Assembly: GCF_002135205.1 (NCBI RefSeq)
Contig: NZ_NEFZ01000007.1
Span: 1-64,000, forward strand
Origin: Acinetobacter sp. ANC 4204
GTDB taxonomy: Bacteria; Pseudomonadota; Gammaproteobacteria; Pseudomonadales; Moraxellaceae
Reading direction: 5' to 3'
DNA length: 64,000 bases
This document shows positions 9,327 to 17,366 of the stretch, piece after piece (positions within the stretch are counted from its first letter, which is position 1; every line of letters starts with the position of its first letter). The translations under genes and the position numbers were made by a program. A model generated the notes under the pieces. That model was not told the DNA's origin. It did no database searches and was given only the letters and a program-made list of their open reading frames with translations.

Positions 9327-10067
9327 TTAAACAGCATCAAATGCGTAATAACGCGCGTTGTTTTGAAAACCGCGTTGGTTTTGCGAGCATGAATCACGAC
9401 AAATATCATGTGCGGTTAAAGCGGAGGCTTTGAATAAACTCATTTGAATATTGGCAGGCTGATACTTTACGACTTGGCTTAAACCATGTGGTGCGGCAGA
9501 TAAGAACACCAGACAGTCCATCTCAAAACGCAGTTCAATGATTTGATGGGTATTGTCAGTATCAATATAAGATAAGTTGCCCGCATCATCAGGACGAACC
9601 TTGGAGAATAGGTTGACCGTAGCTGACAGGTCGGTTTGACCTAATGAAAACTTGGTCATTTCAAGTAACAGACTGTCTCGTCCACTCCGATACATCTTAT
9701 TTCGTGCATCTTGGAAAGTTTGAGTGCCGAATTGTTTTTGAATTTGTTCTGTGCGACTTGGACCACACAAGGCATCATTCCAACCATGATCGTCTTGAAC
9801 AATTGAGGCCATAACCCGACCTAAGTCCGAATACAACACATGTCCTGCACTTAGAAATGCCGTATGCTGCGCCTTTAAACTATCTGGCATATTAAAACGT
9901 TCGAGCTTATCTTCACTGTTGACGCAGAAAAGAGAAACGTTAGCTTGTGCCCCTAAGGCTTTAAACTGTAAGACTGTGCCACGTTGAATACGCCCAGACC
10001 AGTGATGTCCACCCGGTAAAAGTTCAGTCCATAGTGCGTTATCGTCGTGATATGTTATTGTGCTCAT
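9327..10067 (-). CDS. cgdA: DUF1989 protein, probable carboxyguanidine deiminase subunit (UAAP1)
   Basis: This is the first gene of the operon, read as 246 aa from the ATG at 10067 (STITYHDDNALWTELLPGGHHW). The frame stays open for 30 more codons upstream, but those codons lie inside the riboswitch and encode a basic sequence with no match to the family, so the longer start is rejected; AGAGG sits just before 10067. DUF1989 features include GTVLQFKALGAQANVSLF, DDHGWNDALCGPSR (aligned with the Cys cluster of its partner) and a late CRDSCSQNQRGF. It is the paralogue and likely partner of the next gene; together they should convert carboxyguanidine to allophanate and ammonia. Expression should respond to guanidine through the leader and to nitrogen status through the sigma-54 promoter. 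Confidence 0.85.
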   Translation of the reverse strand: MSTITYHDDNALWTELLPGGHHWSGRIQRGTVLQFKALGAQANVSLFCVNSEDKLERFNMPDSLKAQHTAFLSAGHVLYSDLGRVMASIVQDDHGWNDALCGPSRTEQIQKQFGTQTFQDARNKMYRSGRDSLLLEMTKFSLGQTDLSATVNLFSKVRPDDAGNLSYIDTDNTHQIIELRFEMDCLVFLSAAPHGLSQVVKYQPANIQMSLFKASALTAHDICRDSCSQNQRGFQNNARYYAFDAV

Positions 10068-10091
10068 GCGCCTCTGCCTAAATCGTAACTG

Positions 10092-10190
10092 TTTACCTCC
10101 CGGGCTTTTATCCCTCCGTGTAGTTCTTACGAACCGTGAACTCTCGGTCACAGACATACATCAAAAATGTATCGGAACCCTAGATCACTC
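10092..10190 (-). promoter_or_regulatory. Guanidine-I (ykkC) riboswitch aptamer
   Basis: On the minus strand the leader shows, in order, the conserved blocks of the ykkC/guanidine-I aptamer: CTAGGGTTCCG (10173-10183), a hairpin with arms ATACAT/ATGTAT, ACCGAGAG (10141-10148), a small stem GTTC/GAAC, then ACACGGAGGGATAAAAGCCC and CGGGAGGT ending at 10095. Order and spacing fit the class that binds free guanidinium. The aptamer ends about 28 bases before the ATG at 10067, and I see no terminator hairpin with a U run in between. Control may therefore act on translation or on a hairpin I cannot predict by eye. Downstream genes are the expected targets of this riboswitch class. Confidence 0.93.
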
Positions 10191-10205
10191 TTTCAGTTTA
10201 GATTG

Positions 10206-10222
10206 TGCAAAGGCCGTGCCAA
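10206..10222 (-). promoter_or_regulatory. Sigma-54 (RpoN) promoter of the guanidine operon
   Basis: The minus strand reads TTGGCACGGCCTTTGCA, with GG and GC separated by exactly 10 bases, matching the -24/-12 consensus TGGCAC-N5-TTGC. Transcription would start about 12 bases downstream, near 10195, just before the first conserved riboswitch block. This suggests nitrogen-limitation control through an NtrC-type activator. I find no convincing NtrC dyad upstream. Confidence 0.85.
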
Positions 10223-10225
10223 TCT

Positions 10226-10254
10226 AGTATTACGATTTTCAAGCTTTGTAATAC
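10226..10254. promoter_or_regulatory. Inverted repeat upstream of the sigma-54 promoter
   Basis: GTATTAC (10227-10233) and GTAATAC (10248-10254) are perfect 7-bp arms, 21 bp apart from start to start, which is about two helical turns. The repeat lies directly upstream of the -24 element. It could be an activator or repressor operator, possibly for the adjacent LysR product. Only the dyad is seen; the binding partner is a guess. Confidence 0.35.
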
Positions 10255-10344
10255 CATTTATGAGCAATAAACGGGCGCTTTCAATTTTCAGCACGAATAT
10301 CTTTGCTATACGCACCAATAAAAAGCATCAAATTTTTAAGAATG

Positions 10345-11262
10345 CTATTTCATTAAAATTTCATGAAACATATGACGCAGCCATTGGTGGCTGGTTTTAT
10401 GATGACAAGACATGTGCCAATACTGTTTCACTCCATAACTTGGAAAGGCAATCGGCGCATTGAAGATCTTTAAATTGCCACGTGAAAGTAGAACTTCACT
10501 CAAATAGTATGGGACTGTGGCGATTGCATCTGTTTCTTGTACCACCAAGCCTACCCCCAAATAGCTCGGTAAACGCATTAAAATGTCACGCTTTAGTTCT
10601 AAATTAAGCAGCTCGTTTTCAATATGGTAATGTCCCATGCCTGCATCAATATCAATATGTGACTCAGCCAAGTATTGCGCTGTGCTGATACTGTCACCGG
10701 TCAAACGCGGATGGTCTTTGGCTGCAATCACCACATAATACTGCTCAAACAGTTGCTGTTGATAAAAGCCATTTTCCAATTGCGGTAAAAAACCCAACGC
10801 CAAGTCAATTTCACCATTTGCCATTTGATAACTGGTTTCAGAGGTGATCGGACGGATATTCAAACGAATATGTGGTGCATGTTTCTTTAAATACTGCGAA
10901 ATTTTCGGCAACAACACCAAATGCGAAACATCAGTCATAGCCAAACTAAACTGTTGCTGCGAAGTGGCTTGGTCGAAATCAATCGTAAAGTTATTGATGA
11001 TTTCAACCTTGTTTAAAGCCTCACTGACCAACGGAAACAATTGCTTAGACAACTCTGTCGGCATCATTTCGTTGCCAATCCGCAAAAACAGCGGATCATT
11101 ATAATGTTGGCGAATTTTATTCAGAATGTTACTCACCGTCGGTTGACTCATTTCTAAATGATCTGCCGCAAGCGATACACTCTTAAACTTATAAACGTAA
11201 AAAAAGATACTGAGTAATTTACAGTCCAGTTCAAACACGAAAAAAATGTTCCTTATATGCAT
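10345..11262 (-). CDS. LysR-family transcriptional regulator
   Basis: The 305-aa protein has an N-terminal winged HTH (about residues 20-75: FKSVSLAADHLEMSQPTVSNILNKIR) and a LysR effector-binding domain. It resembles the NodD/LeuO-like branch with LSIFFYVYKFKSVS. The ATG at 11262 has no good ribosome binding site, while a GTG at 11238 preceded by AAGGA (11 bases) would give the more typical start FELDCKLLSIFF; the later start is quite possible. It lies upstream of the guanidine operon on the same strand with 277 bp between, and no clear terminator separates them. Whether it regulates that operon, another target or only itself is not visible; the sigma-54 promoter needs a different class of activator. 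Confidence 0.88.
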   Translation of the reverse strand: MHIRNIFFVFELDCKLLSIFFYVYKFKSVSLAADHLEMSQPTVSNILNKIRQHYNDPLFLRIGNEMMPTELSKQLFPLVSEALNKVEIINNFTIDFDQATSQQQFSLAMTDVSHLVLLPKISQYLKKHAPHIRLNIRPITSETSYQMANGEIDLALGFLPQLENGFYQQQLFEQYYVVIAAKDHPRLTGDSISTAQYLAESHIDIDAGMGHYHIENELLNLELKRDILMRLPSYLGVGLVVQETDAIATVPYYLSEVLLSRGNLKIFNAPIAFPSYGVKQYWHMSCHHKTSHQWLRHMFHEILMK

Positions 11263-11454
11263 GTGATGGTAGACGATCCATCATCTACCCATTATAGCGA
11301 TGATCCAATGCTCAAAACTTACATTTATAAGCATCTAGGTCTAATATCAGACGTTTCAACAATAAAAGCACATGAATTATACCTTTAGCTGTACTAAACA
11401 ATAGATACTTTTCCTGAAAATTTATGTCGCATGTTCTGCATATATTTTACATAA

Positions 11455-11484
11455 CAAAAAAGGCCCGAATCAATCGAACCTTTG
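11455..11484 (-). terminator. Terminator of the thiolase gene
   Basis: On the minus strand AAGGTTCGA pairs with TTCGGGCCTT (two G-U pairs) around a short loop and is followed by TTTTTTG. It lies about 75 bases past the thiolase stop codon. Confidence 0.65.
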
Positions 11485-11557
11485 ATGAAATCAACCATGC
11501 CGAATTATAGATATTTAAATCATTTTCTTCACAGGCACAGCTAAAGATATTACAGCT

Positions 11558-12730
11558 TTAACCCAACAGCTCGACGGCAATAGCAGTCGCCTCGCCACCA
11601 CCGATACATAAAGCAGCTACACCCTTTTTCCCACCAGTACGTTTCAAAGCATGCAGTAAAGTCACGATAATACGAGAACCAGAAGAACCCAATGGATGTC
11701 CAAGTGCGCAAGCACCACCATTCACATTCACTTTAGCAGGGTCTAAATGAAAACCGTCAATTGCAAGCATGGTGACCATCGCAAAGGCTTCATTGACTTC
11801 CCACAGGTCAACATCACCCGCAGACCACCCTGCTTTGGCTAAAACTTTCTCAATGGCACCTACAGGGGCAATAGTGAACTCAGATGGATGCTGAGAATTG
11901 CTGGCATAAGCCACAACTTTTGCCAATGGTTTGAGACCACGTGCGTCTGCAACATCAGATGAAGTTACAACCAATGCAGAAGCCCCATCTGAAATAGAAC
12001 TCGAATTTGCCGCGGTAATCGTGCCGTCTTTTTTGAATGCTGGGCGTAAAGTTGGAATTTTATCCACTTTGGCATTGAGGGGTTGCTCATCCTGATCAAC
12101 TACAACATCACCTTTACGACTACTCACTGTCACAGGCACGATTTCATCTTTAAAGTAGCCACCTTGAATCGCAGCAACGGCTTTATTTAAAGAACCAATG
12201 GCATACTGATCCTGCTGTTCACGGGTATAGCCTTTTTTATCTGCCATTTCTTGAGCAAGGACACCCATCGACAGACCTGTTTCAGCATCCTCTAAGCCTT
12301 CTTGGAACATGTGATCGGTTGTTTTACCATGTCCCATACGGTAACCCGCACGTGCTTTTTCAAGTAGGTACGGCGCATTTGACATCGACTCCATACCACC
12401 TGCCACCACAATTTCAGCTGAACCTGCTTTAATCGCGTCAGCCGCTTGCATGACGGCTTTCATCCCCGAGCCACAAATTTTATTGATGGTTGTTGCACCT
12501 GTTGAGTCTGGTAGACCTGCAATGCGCATTGCTTGACGTGCAGGGCCCTGTTTAAGCCCCGCTGGAAGGACACAACCAAAAATGACTTCGTCTACATCAG
12601 TCGGTTGTAAGCCAGAACGGTTTAGCACTTCTTTAATCGTGACCGCACCAAGTTCAGGTGCTGTACATGCCGACAACGAACCCTGAAAGCCACCCATTGC
12701 TGTACGTACACCGTCTACAATAACAATCAT
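11558..12730 (-). CDS. Acetyl-CoA C-acetyltransferase (thiolase)
   Basis: This 390-aa thiolase is of the biosynthetic/acetoacetyl-CoA type, which condenses two acetyl-CoA or cleaves acetoacetyl-CoA. Motifs are complete: nucleophilic Cys in NKICGSGMKAVM at about residue 88, NEAFA at about 340, the catalytic His in GGACALGHPLGSSGSR, and the acid/base Cys in ALCIGGGEA near the C terminus. The length is normal. It is monocistronic with its own terminator and is divergent from a TetR-family gene 513 bp away, which may control it. Family homology alone does not fix the physiological chain length, so it could also act in short-chain beta-oxidation or ketone-body use. It is distinct from the thiolase fragment at the left edge. 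Confidence 0.9.
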   Translation of the reverse strand: MIVIVDGVRTAMGGFQGSLSACTAPELGAVTIKEVLNRSGLQPTDVDEVIFGCVLPAGLKQGPARQAMRIAGLPDSTGATTINKICGSGMKAVMQAADAIKAGSAEIVVAGGMESMSNAPYLLEKARAGYRMGHGKTTDHMFQEGLEDAETGLSMGVLAQEMADKKGYTREQQDQYAIGSLNKAVAAIQGGYFKDEIVPVTVSSRKGDVVVDQDEQPLNAKVDKIPTLRPAFKKDGTITAANSSSISDGASALVVTSSDVADARGLKPLAKVVAYASNSQHPSEFTIAPVGAIEKVLAKAGWSAGDVDLWEVNEAFAMVTMLAIDGFHLDPAKVNVNGGACALGHPLGSSGSRIIVTLLHALKRTGGKKGVAALCIGGGEATAIAVELLG

Positions 12731-13243
12731 TTTCCATTCATCCTTTTTGATGTTTATTTGTTTTTAAGCGACATTTTATGCACTCAAAAACGCTCCATAA
12801 CTATTCTTCGTCTTAATAAAGGCTCAATTTAAACGCCTTATTTTTGATGCCTTTAGTCCACGATTTCGCTCACAACGTTATGATCTTGCGCAATCGGTAA
12901 TATTCGATAGAATCGAAGCATCCGAATAGTTCAACACGCAATAACCAATGTAGGCTTAGATCTGAGCCAGAACTATCCATCACTACGTTTAAGGCAATAT
13001 ATAGTTTTTCTGACAATAGTGTAAAAATCACAAAAATGAAATGTATTTCCATAAAAGTGATCTCTAGAGGCTAACTTTATTGACAGTTGTCTTCAGCTGT
13101 TGCAAACAAATTTATTTCAATTCTTGAACAAGTGGATATTTTTAAAACGATTGTAGTAATATTCAAGACCTTAGTTGAATTTAAATATTGAACCGAGTTA
13201 AATAGCCTCTCTATAGTTCTCATAAAATATACTGGAAAAGCCA
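12731..13243. promoter_or_regulatory. Divergent promoter region between thiolase and TetR genes
   Basis: No reading frame here is convincing; a 60-codon frame on the minus strand at 12870-13052 has no supporting motif or ribosome binding site. The notable element is a compact palindromic cluster at 12901-12928: TATTCG / CGAATA outer arms with an inner TTCGAT / ATCGAA pair. It is a candidate operator for the flanking TetR regulator. Promoter boxes are not assigned. Confidence 0.4.
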
Positions 13244-13855
13244 ATGACTTCAGTACGCCAACAGAATTTTCTATTACGCAAAGAGAAAATTTTAGCTATG
13301 GCTGAGACTTTGTTATTAGATAATAATCAAGACATCACCTTAAGCGAATTAGCAACGGAACTCGATATTGCCAAGGGTACAATTTACAAGCATTTCAAAA
13401 GTAAGAACCAACTCTATTTGGAGTTGATTATATTGAATGAAACTCGCTTGCTGGAAATTTCTCAGAAGTACAATAATGATATTAAGACCTATGTTTCTGA
13501 ATACATGTTGTACAACATGTTAAATTCAAATCGTACGATTTTACTGCACGTTATTGAAGAACGTTTAACCAATAGCGAACGTAAACTTAAAGAACTTTTT
13601 GAGAAGCTCTATCAAATACGTGAGCAACGTATTATCGAAATTAAAGACATGACCTCTGACTACTTAAAGTCTTTAGATAGTGCAATGTCCATTCGTGATT
13701 ATTTATCTTATGTATGGACAGTGACCTACGGTGCATCTTTGTTGCTCAATTCAACGTATTATCAAAAATCAATTGGTTCACGCGAACGCCTGATTAAACT
13801 GTATGTTAATCAAGCCCTCATGACACCTGATAAAATTTCACACGCAGTCCTTTAA
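13244..13855 (+). CDS. TetR-family transcriptional regulator
   Basis: The 203-aa protein has a typical TetR N-terminal HTH at about residues 12-60 (RKEKILAMAETLLLDNN, then ITLSELATELDIAKGTIYKHFKSKNQLYLELI), followed by a helical ligand-binding domain with no recognisable signature. GGAAAAG precedes the ATG. It is divergent from the acetyl-CoA acetyltransferase gene and convergent with cysK, with a bidirectional terminator between. The thiolase is the obvious candidate target because TetR regulators often control the divergent gene, but this is inference. The ligand cannot be predicted; an acyl-CoA would suit the context. Confidence 0.9.
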   Translation: MTSVRQQNFLLRKEKILAMAETLLLDNNQDITLSELATELDIAKGTIYKHFKSKNQLYLELIILNETRLLEISQKYNNDIKTYVSEYMLYNMLNSNRTILLHVIEERLTNSERKLKELFEKLYQIREQRIIEIKDMTSDYLKSLDSAMSIRDYLSYVWTVTYGASLLLNSTYYQKSIGSRERLIKLYVNQALMTPDKISHAVL

Positions 13856-13886
13856 GTTTCAAAACTGCTTAAGCGACTAAAATAAT

Positions 13887-13917
13887 AAAAAGCCAAACAG
13901 TTGATGTTTGGCTTTTT
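13887..13917. terminator. Bidirectional terminator between the TetR gene and cysK
   Basis: A perfect hairpin, AAAAAGCCAAAC / GTTTGGCTTTTT, has A and T tracts on both sides. It can end both convergent transcripts. Confidence 0.88.
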
Positions 13918-13931
13918 ACATTTACATCCAA

Positions 13932-14930
13932 TTAATCAGCTGAAATATCTTCAAACAAAACTGAAGATAAATAACGCTCACCACCATCAGGTAAAATCAC
14001 CACAATAGTTTTACCCGCATTTTCAGGGCGTGCTGCAAGTTCTGCTGCTGCAGCCATCGCTGCACCACTTGAAATACCCACTAAAATACCTTCTTGACTT
14101 GCTGTTTTACGTGCCCAATCAATTGCTGTTGCAGCATCAATTGGCATCACTTCATCGACCAAGTCAAGGTCTAAGTTTTTAGGAATAAAATTAGCGCCAA
14201 TCCCCTGAATCTTATGTGGTCCAGGTGTCAAAGCTTCGCCACGTTTGGTTTGCCCTATAATCGGCGACTCCGCTGGTTCTACCGCAACTGAGTACAAGGC
14301 TTGTTTTTTTACTTTTTCAAAATAACTTGAAATCCCAGAAATCGTACCGCCTGTTCCGACACCAGCCACTAAAATATCAACTTTACCACCTGTTGCTTCC
14401 CAAATTTCAGGGCCTGTAGTTGCTTCATGGATAGCTGGGTTTGCTGGATTTTCAAACTGCTGTGGTAAAAAATAAGTTTCTGGGTTTTCATCTACTAAAC
14501 GCTGTGCTTCTTCTACCGCACCACGCATGCCTTTTGCAGGGTCGGTAAGCACCAAGTTAGCACCTAAAGCTTTCATTACTTTACGGCGTTCGATACTCAT
14601 ACTTGATGGCATAGTCAGGGTTAATGCATAGCCTTTTGCTGCAGCAACAAATGCCAAAGCAATCCCAGTATTCCCACTGGTAGGCTCTACGATGTGCATT
14701 CCCTCTTTAAGTACACCACGCGCTTCAGCATCTGCAATAAGTGCAGCCCCGATACGGCATTTGACTGAAAATGCTGGGTTACGGCTTTCAATTTTGGCTA
14801 AAACGGTTGCTGGGCTTTGTATAATTCGGTTGATACGAACCAATGGGGTATTACCAATCGCTTCTGCGTTATTACTATAAACCGCTATCCCTAAATTATG
14901 AGGCGTTGGAAAAGCTGAATCCGTACTCAT
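13932..14930 (-). CDS. cysK: Cysteine synthase A (O-acetylserine sulfhydrylase)
   Basis: This 332-aa PLP enzyme makes L-cysteine from O-acetylserine and sulfide. The PLP lysine lies in [18 protein letters not shown] (about residue 57), the substrate loop is [10 protein letters not shown] (about 84-92), the phosphate-binding loop is [11 protein letters not shown] (about 192-201), and the C-terminal [11 protein letters not shown] holds the pyridine-N-binding Ser. Family length is usual. AGGAAA lies 7 bases before the ATG. It is monocistronic, flanked by terminators on both sides. Fold type II homologues such as CysM and cystathionine beta-synthase share these motifs, but SVKCRIG and the overall pattern favour CysK. 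Confidence 0.92.
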   Translation of the reverse strand: MSTDSAFPTPHNLGIAVYSNNAEAIGNTPLVRINRIIQSPATVLAKIESRNPAFSVKCRIGAALIADAEARGVLKEGMHIVEPTSGNTGIALAFVAAAKGYALTLTMPSSMSIERRKVMKALGANLVLTDPAKGMRGAVEEAQRLVDENPETYFLPQQFENPANPAIHEATTGPEIWEATGGKVDILVAGVGTGGTISGISSYFEKVKKQALYSVAVEPAESPIIGQTKRGEALTPGPHKIQGIGANFIPKNLDLDLVDEVMPIDAATAIDWARKTASQEGILVGISSGAAMAAAAELAARPENAGKTIVVILPDGGERYLSSVLFEDISAD

Positions 14931-15048
14931 AGCAATGTTTCCTATGTTGTTTTTAATGATGTATTGATTATCATACCTTGATTTTTAAATGCAAACTGAC
15001 ATTTGGTCGTGCATATGTTTTTATTTGATAAATAAATCATTTAAACGG

Positions 15049-15076
15049 AAAAAGTATGGGTTTCCCCATACTTTTA
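15049..15076 (-). terminator. Terminator of the rut operon
   Basis: On the minus strand, AAAAGTATGGG and CCCATACTTTT form a perfect 11-bp stem with a short loop, followed by TTCCG. It lies 17 bases after the last gene of the operon. Confidence 0.85.
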
Positions 15077-15092
15077 GTACCAAGTGAGCCAC

Positions 15093-15965
15093 TTATATTA
15101 GTGTTAGGCTATTCCACTTTTCTAACTCCGTGACTGCCGCGCTAAAATCCACTTGCGTAGCCTGTTCTCGATCTGTTTTTAAAAACAATTCCTGCGTTGT
15201 ATGAAAAATAGGAGTTTTCATCTGTCCTTCCTCCGCCAAATCCAACGCAATGCCAATATCTTTTTGCAACAGGTTTAAAGCAAAAGTTTTTTGAAAAGTT
15301 CGGCTCAAAACTTTTTGCGCCATCACCGTTTCAGACATCGTACTTTTACCGCTAGAGTGATTGATACAACTCAATGCTCCGACCAAATCAACGCCTCGAT
15401 GCTTCAAAATAGACAAACCCTCGGACAGAGCCCATAAGTGTGTTGCCATGAGTGTATTGTTCACCGCCTTAACTGCAAAGCCTGCACCACTTTCCCCGAC
15501 GTATTCAATCAGCCCCGCAAATGCCTGAATGATCGGTTTTGCCCTTTCAAATCCAGCGATATTGCCACCTACCATAACCGTTAAAGTACCGCGTTCAGCA
15601 CCAATGGTTTGACCCGAAACAGGTGCATCTAAGTAAGTTACACCACGTGCTGCCAAATCAGTGGAAATTCGCTGCGCAGACTCAGGCACGCCACTGGTAC
15701 AGTCCACCCATAAACTTTCAGACTTAGGTGGATGTAATGCAATTAAAGCTTCAACATCTGCGCTGGTCGGTAAGCATGAAAATATAATATCGGCTTGCAC
15801 CGCTTGTTGGATTTGAACGGGCTCAGTGCCAAAGGTTTGTGCATGCAATGCAGCTTTTTCCGCTGTGCGATTCCACACCCAAACATTATGACCCAGTTTT
15901 GGCAAATGGGAGGCCATATGCCAACCCATTGCGCCCAGTCCTATAAATGCAATATTCAGACTCAA
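15093..15965 (-). CDS. 3-hydroxyisobutyrate dehydrogenase-family reductase in the rut operon
   Basis: The 290-aa protein has an N-terminal Rossmann domain with FIGLGAMGWHMA and the family signature DAPVSGQTIGAERGTLTVMVGG (about 117-137), then the all-helical domain with the catalytic Lys in KAVNNTL (about 167). Start is TTG at 15965 with GGAG at a good distance. It is 9 bp behind the permease and is the last gene of the rut operon. The pathway yields malonic semialdehyde, normally reduced to 3-hydroxypropionate by the flavin enzyme RutE. No rutE is present, and beta-hydroxyacid dehydrogenases can catalyse this reduction, so I infer this protein replaces RutE. Other substrates such as tartronate semialdehyde cannot be excluded. 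Confidence 0.87.
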   Translation of the reverse strand: MSLNIAFIGLGAMGWHMASHLPKLGHNVWVWNRTAEKAALHAQTFGTEPVQIQQAVQADIIFSCLPTSADVEALIALHPPKSESLWVDCTSGVPESAQRISTDLAARGVTYLDAPVSGQTIGAERGTLTVMVGGNIAGFERAKPIIQAFAGLIEYVGESGAGFAVKAVNNTLMATHLWALSEGLSILKHRGVDLVGALSCINHSSGKSTMSETVMAQKVLSRTFQKTFALNLLQKDIGIALDLAEEGQMKTPIFHTTQELFLKTDREQATQVDFSAAVTELEKWNSLTLI

Positions 15966-15974
15966 AACGTACTC

Positions 15975-17330
15975 CTAACCGTGTGCAATAGTGCTATTGA
16001 TTTGGTCATCCGACTTTTCTATGGCCTGCTCATTTTCACTGCCTCGGTTTAAGAAAAGATTAAGAAGAATAGCTGCTAGTGTTGCGGTGCCAATACCACC
16101 TAGGTCAAAACTACCAATTTGTAAGCTGTAATTACCTGTTCCCATAATCAGACACACCGCACCAATCATTAAAGTACTGTTCTTGGTAAAATCAATTTTG
16201 TTATCGACCCAAATTTTTGCACCCGCAACCGTAATCAAACCGAAAACAACAATGGATGCACCACCCAAGAGTGCAACGGGAATCGTACTAATCACTGCAC
16301 CAAACTTAGGGGAAAGCCCCAGTAAAATGGCAAACACACCTGCAAAGACAAAGATTGTGGTTGAATAAACTTTAGTGACCGCCATGACTCCAATGTTTTC
16401 AGCATAAGTCGTCATCCCTGTTCCACCAACTGAAGCTGAAAGCGTAGTGCACACGCCATCCGCAAAGAAACCACGCCCCATATAAGGAGACAAATTTTTC
16501 CCAGTCATCGCTGAAACTGCTTTGAAATGTCCTAAGTTTTCCGCCACCAAAATAATTGCAACAGGTGCAATCAACATCATGGCATTTACATCAAAGGTTG
16601 GGCTATGGAAAGTCGGTAAACCAAACCATGCTGCTTGACCAACTTTGGCAAAGTCAATTGCAGTACCAAAACCCATGACATTGGTCAGTAAGAAGTAAAT
16701 AAAATAGGATGCAACCAAGCCTAAAAGAAGCAATAAGCGGCGCACCATCCCTTTGGTAAATACCGCAATCACACTAATACAAATAATTGTGATTAAGGCC
16801 ATCCAAGAGTCAAATTGATTGGCCGATACACTTTTAATTGCAACAGGTGCAAGGTGTAAACCAATGATCATTACGATAGCGCCTGTCACAATAGGTGGCA
16901 TCAACTTTTCAATCCATGCTGTGCCTGTACGCATCACAATTAAGCCAATTAAAGCGTACAATACACCACATGCAATGGTTCCACCCAATGCTAACGAAAG
17001 ATTTGGATTTGATCCGACACCCGTGTAGCCTGTGACTGCAACCACTGCACCAATGAAGGCAAAGCTAGACCCCAAATAACTTGGCATACGTCCGCCAGTC
17101 ATTAGGAAGAAAAGTATCGTACCAATCCCTGTAATAAAGATAGTTAAGTTCGGATCAAAACCCATCAGCAATGGCGCAAGCACAGTTGCACCGAACATGG
17201 CGAAAGCATGTTGTAATCCTAAAATAATGCTTTTGCCTACGGGCAAGTACTCATCTGTTTGCACAGCAGTTGTATCTAAATCGCCTTGATAAGGCTTAAA
17301 TTTTGGAAACCACGATTCTTTTGTTTGCAT
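15975..17330 (-). CDS. rutG: Uracil/pyrimidine permease (RutG, NCS2 family)
   Basis: This 451-aa integral membrane protein belongs to the nucleobase:cation symporter-2 family. It has about 12-14 hydrophobic segments, with GLQHAFAMFGATVLAPLLMG near the N terminus and the signature region around VAENLGHFKAVSAMTGKNLSPYMGRGFFADGVCTTLS (about 268-305), whose Glu binds the pyrimidine ring in UraA-type carriers. It should import uracil or thymine across the inner membrane. GGAGGGG is well placed before the ATG. Its place between the flavin reductase and the terminal dehydrogenase supports RutG. Xanthine permeases are related but carry different signature residues. Confidence 0.9.
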   Translation of the reverse strand: MQTKESWFPKFKPYQGDLDTTAVQTDEYLPVGKSIILGLQHAFAMFGATVLAPLLMGFDPNLTIFITGIGTILFFLMTGGRMPSYLGSSFAFIGAVVAVTGYTGVGSNPNLSLALGGTIACGVLYALIGLIVMRTGTAWIEKLMPPIVTGAIVMIIGLHLAPVAIKSVSANQFDSWMALITIICISVIAVFTKGMVRRLLLLLGLVASYFIYFLLTNVMGFGTAIDFAKVGQAAWFGLPTFHSPTFDVNAMMLIAPVAIILVAENLGHFKAVSAMTGKNLSPYMGRGFFADGVCTTLSASVGGTGMTTYAENIGVMAVTKVYSTTIFVFAGVFAILLGLSPKFGAVISTIPVALLGGASIVVFGLITVAGAKIWVDNKIDFTKNSTLMIGAVCLIMGTGNYSLQIGSFDLGGIGTATLAAILLNLFLNRGSENEQAIEKSDDQINSTIAHG

Positions 17331-17366
17331 GGGTTTCCCCTCCCTTAAAAAGTAGGATTTTTTGAA

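Noticed and set aside
10068..10157. Upstream extension of the first DUF1989 gene by 30 codons
   Set aside because: The extension lies inside the guanidine-I aptamer, encodes an atypical basic stretch, and a ribosome binding site precedes the ATG at 10067.
10167..10463. 98-codon frame on the plus strand opposite the riboswitch and promoter
   Set aside because: It runs antisense to the riboswitch and sigma-54 promoter and into the LysR gene, with no motif or ribosome binding site.
12870..13052. 60-codon minus-strand frame between the thiolase and TetR genes
   Set aside because: No motif, no ribosome binding site, and it overlaps the likely promoter region.
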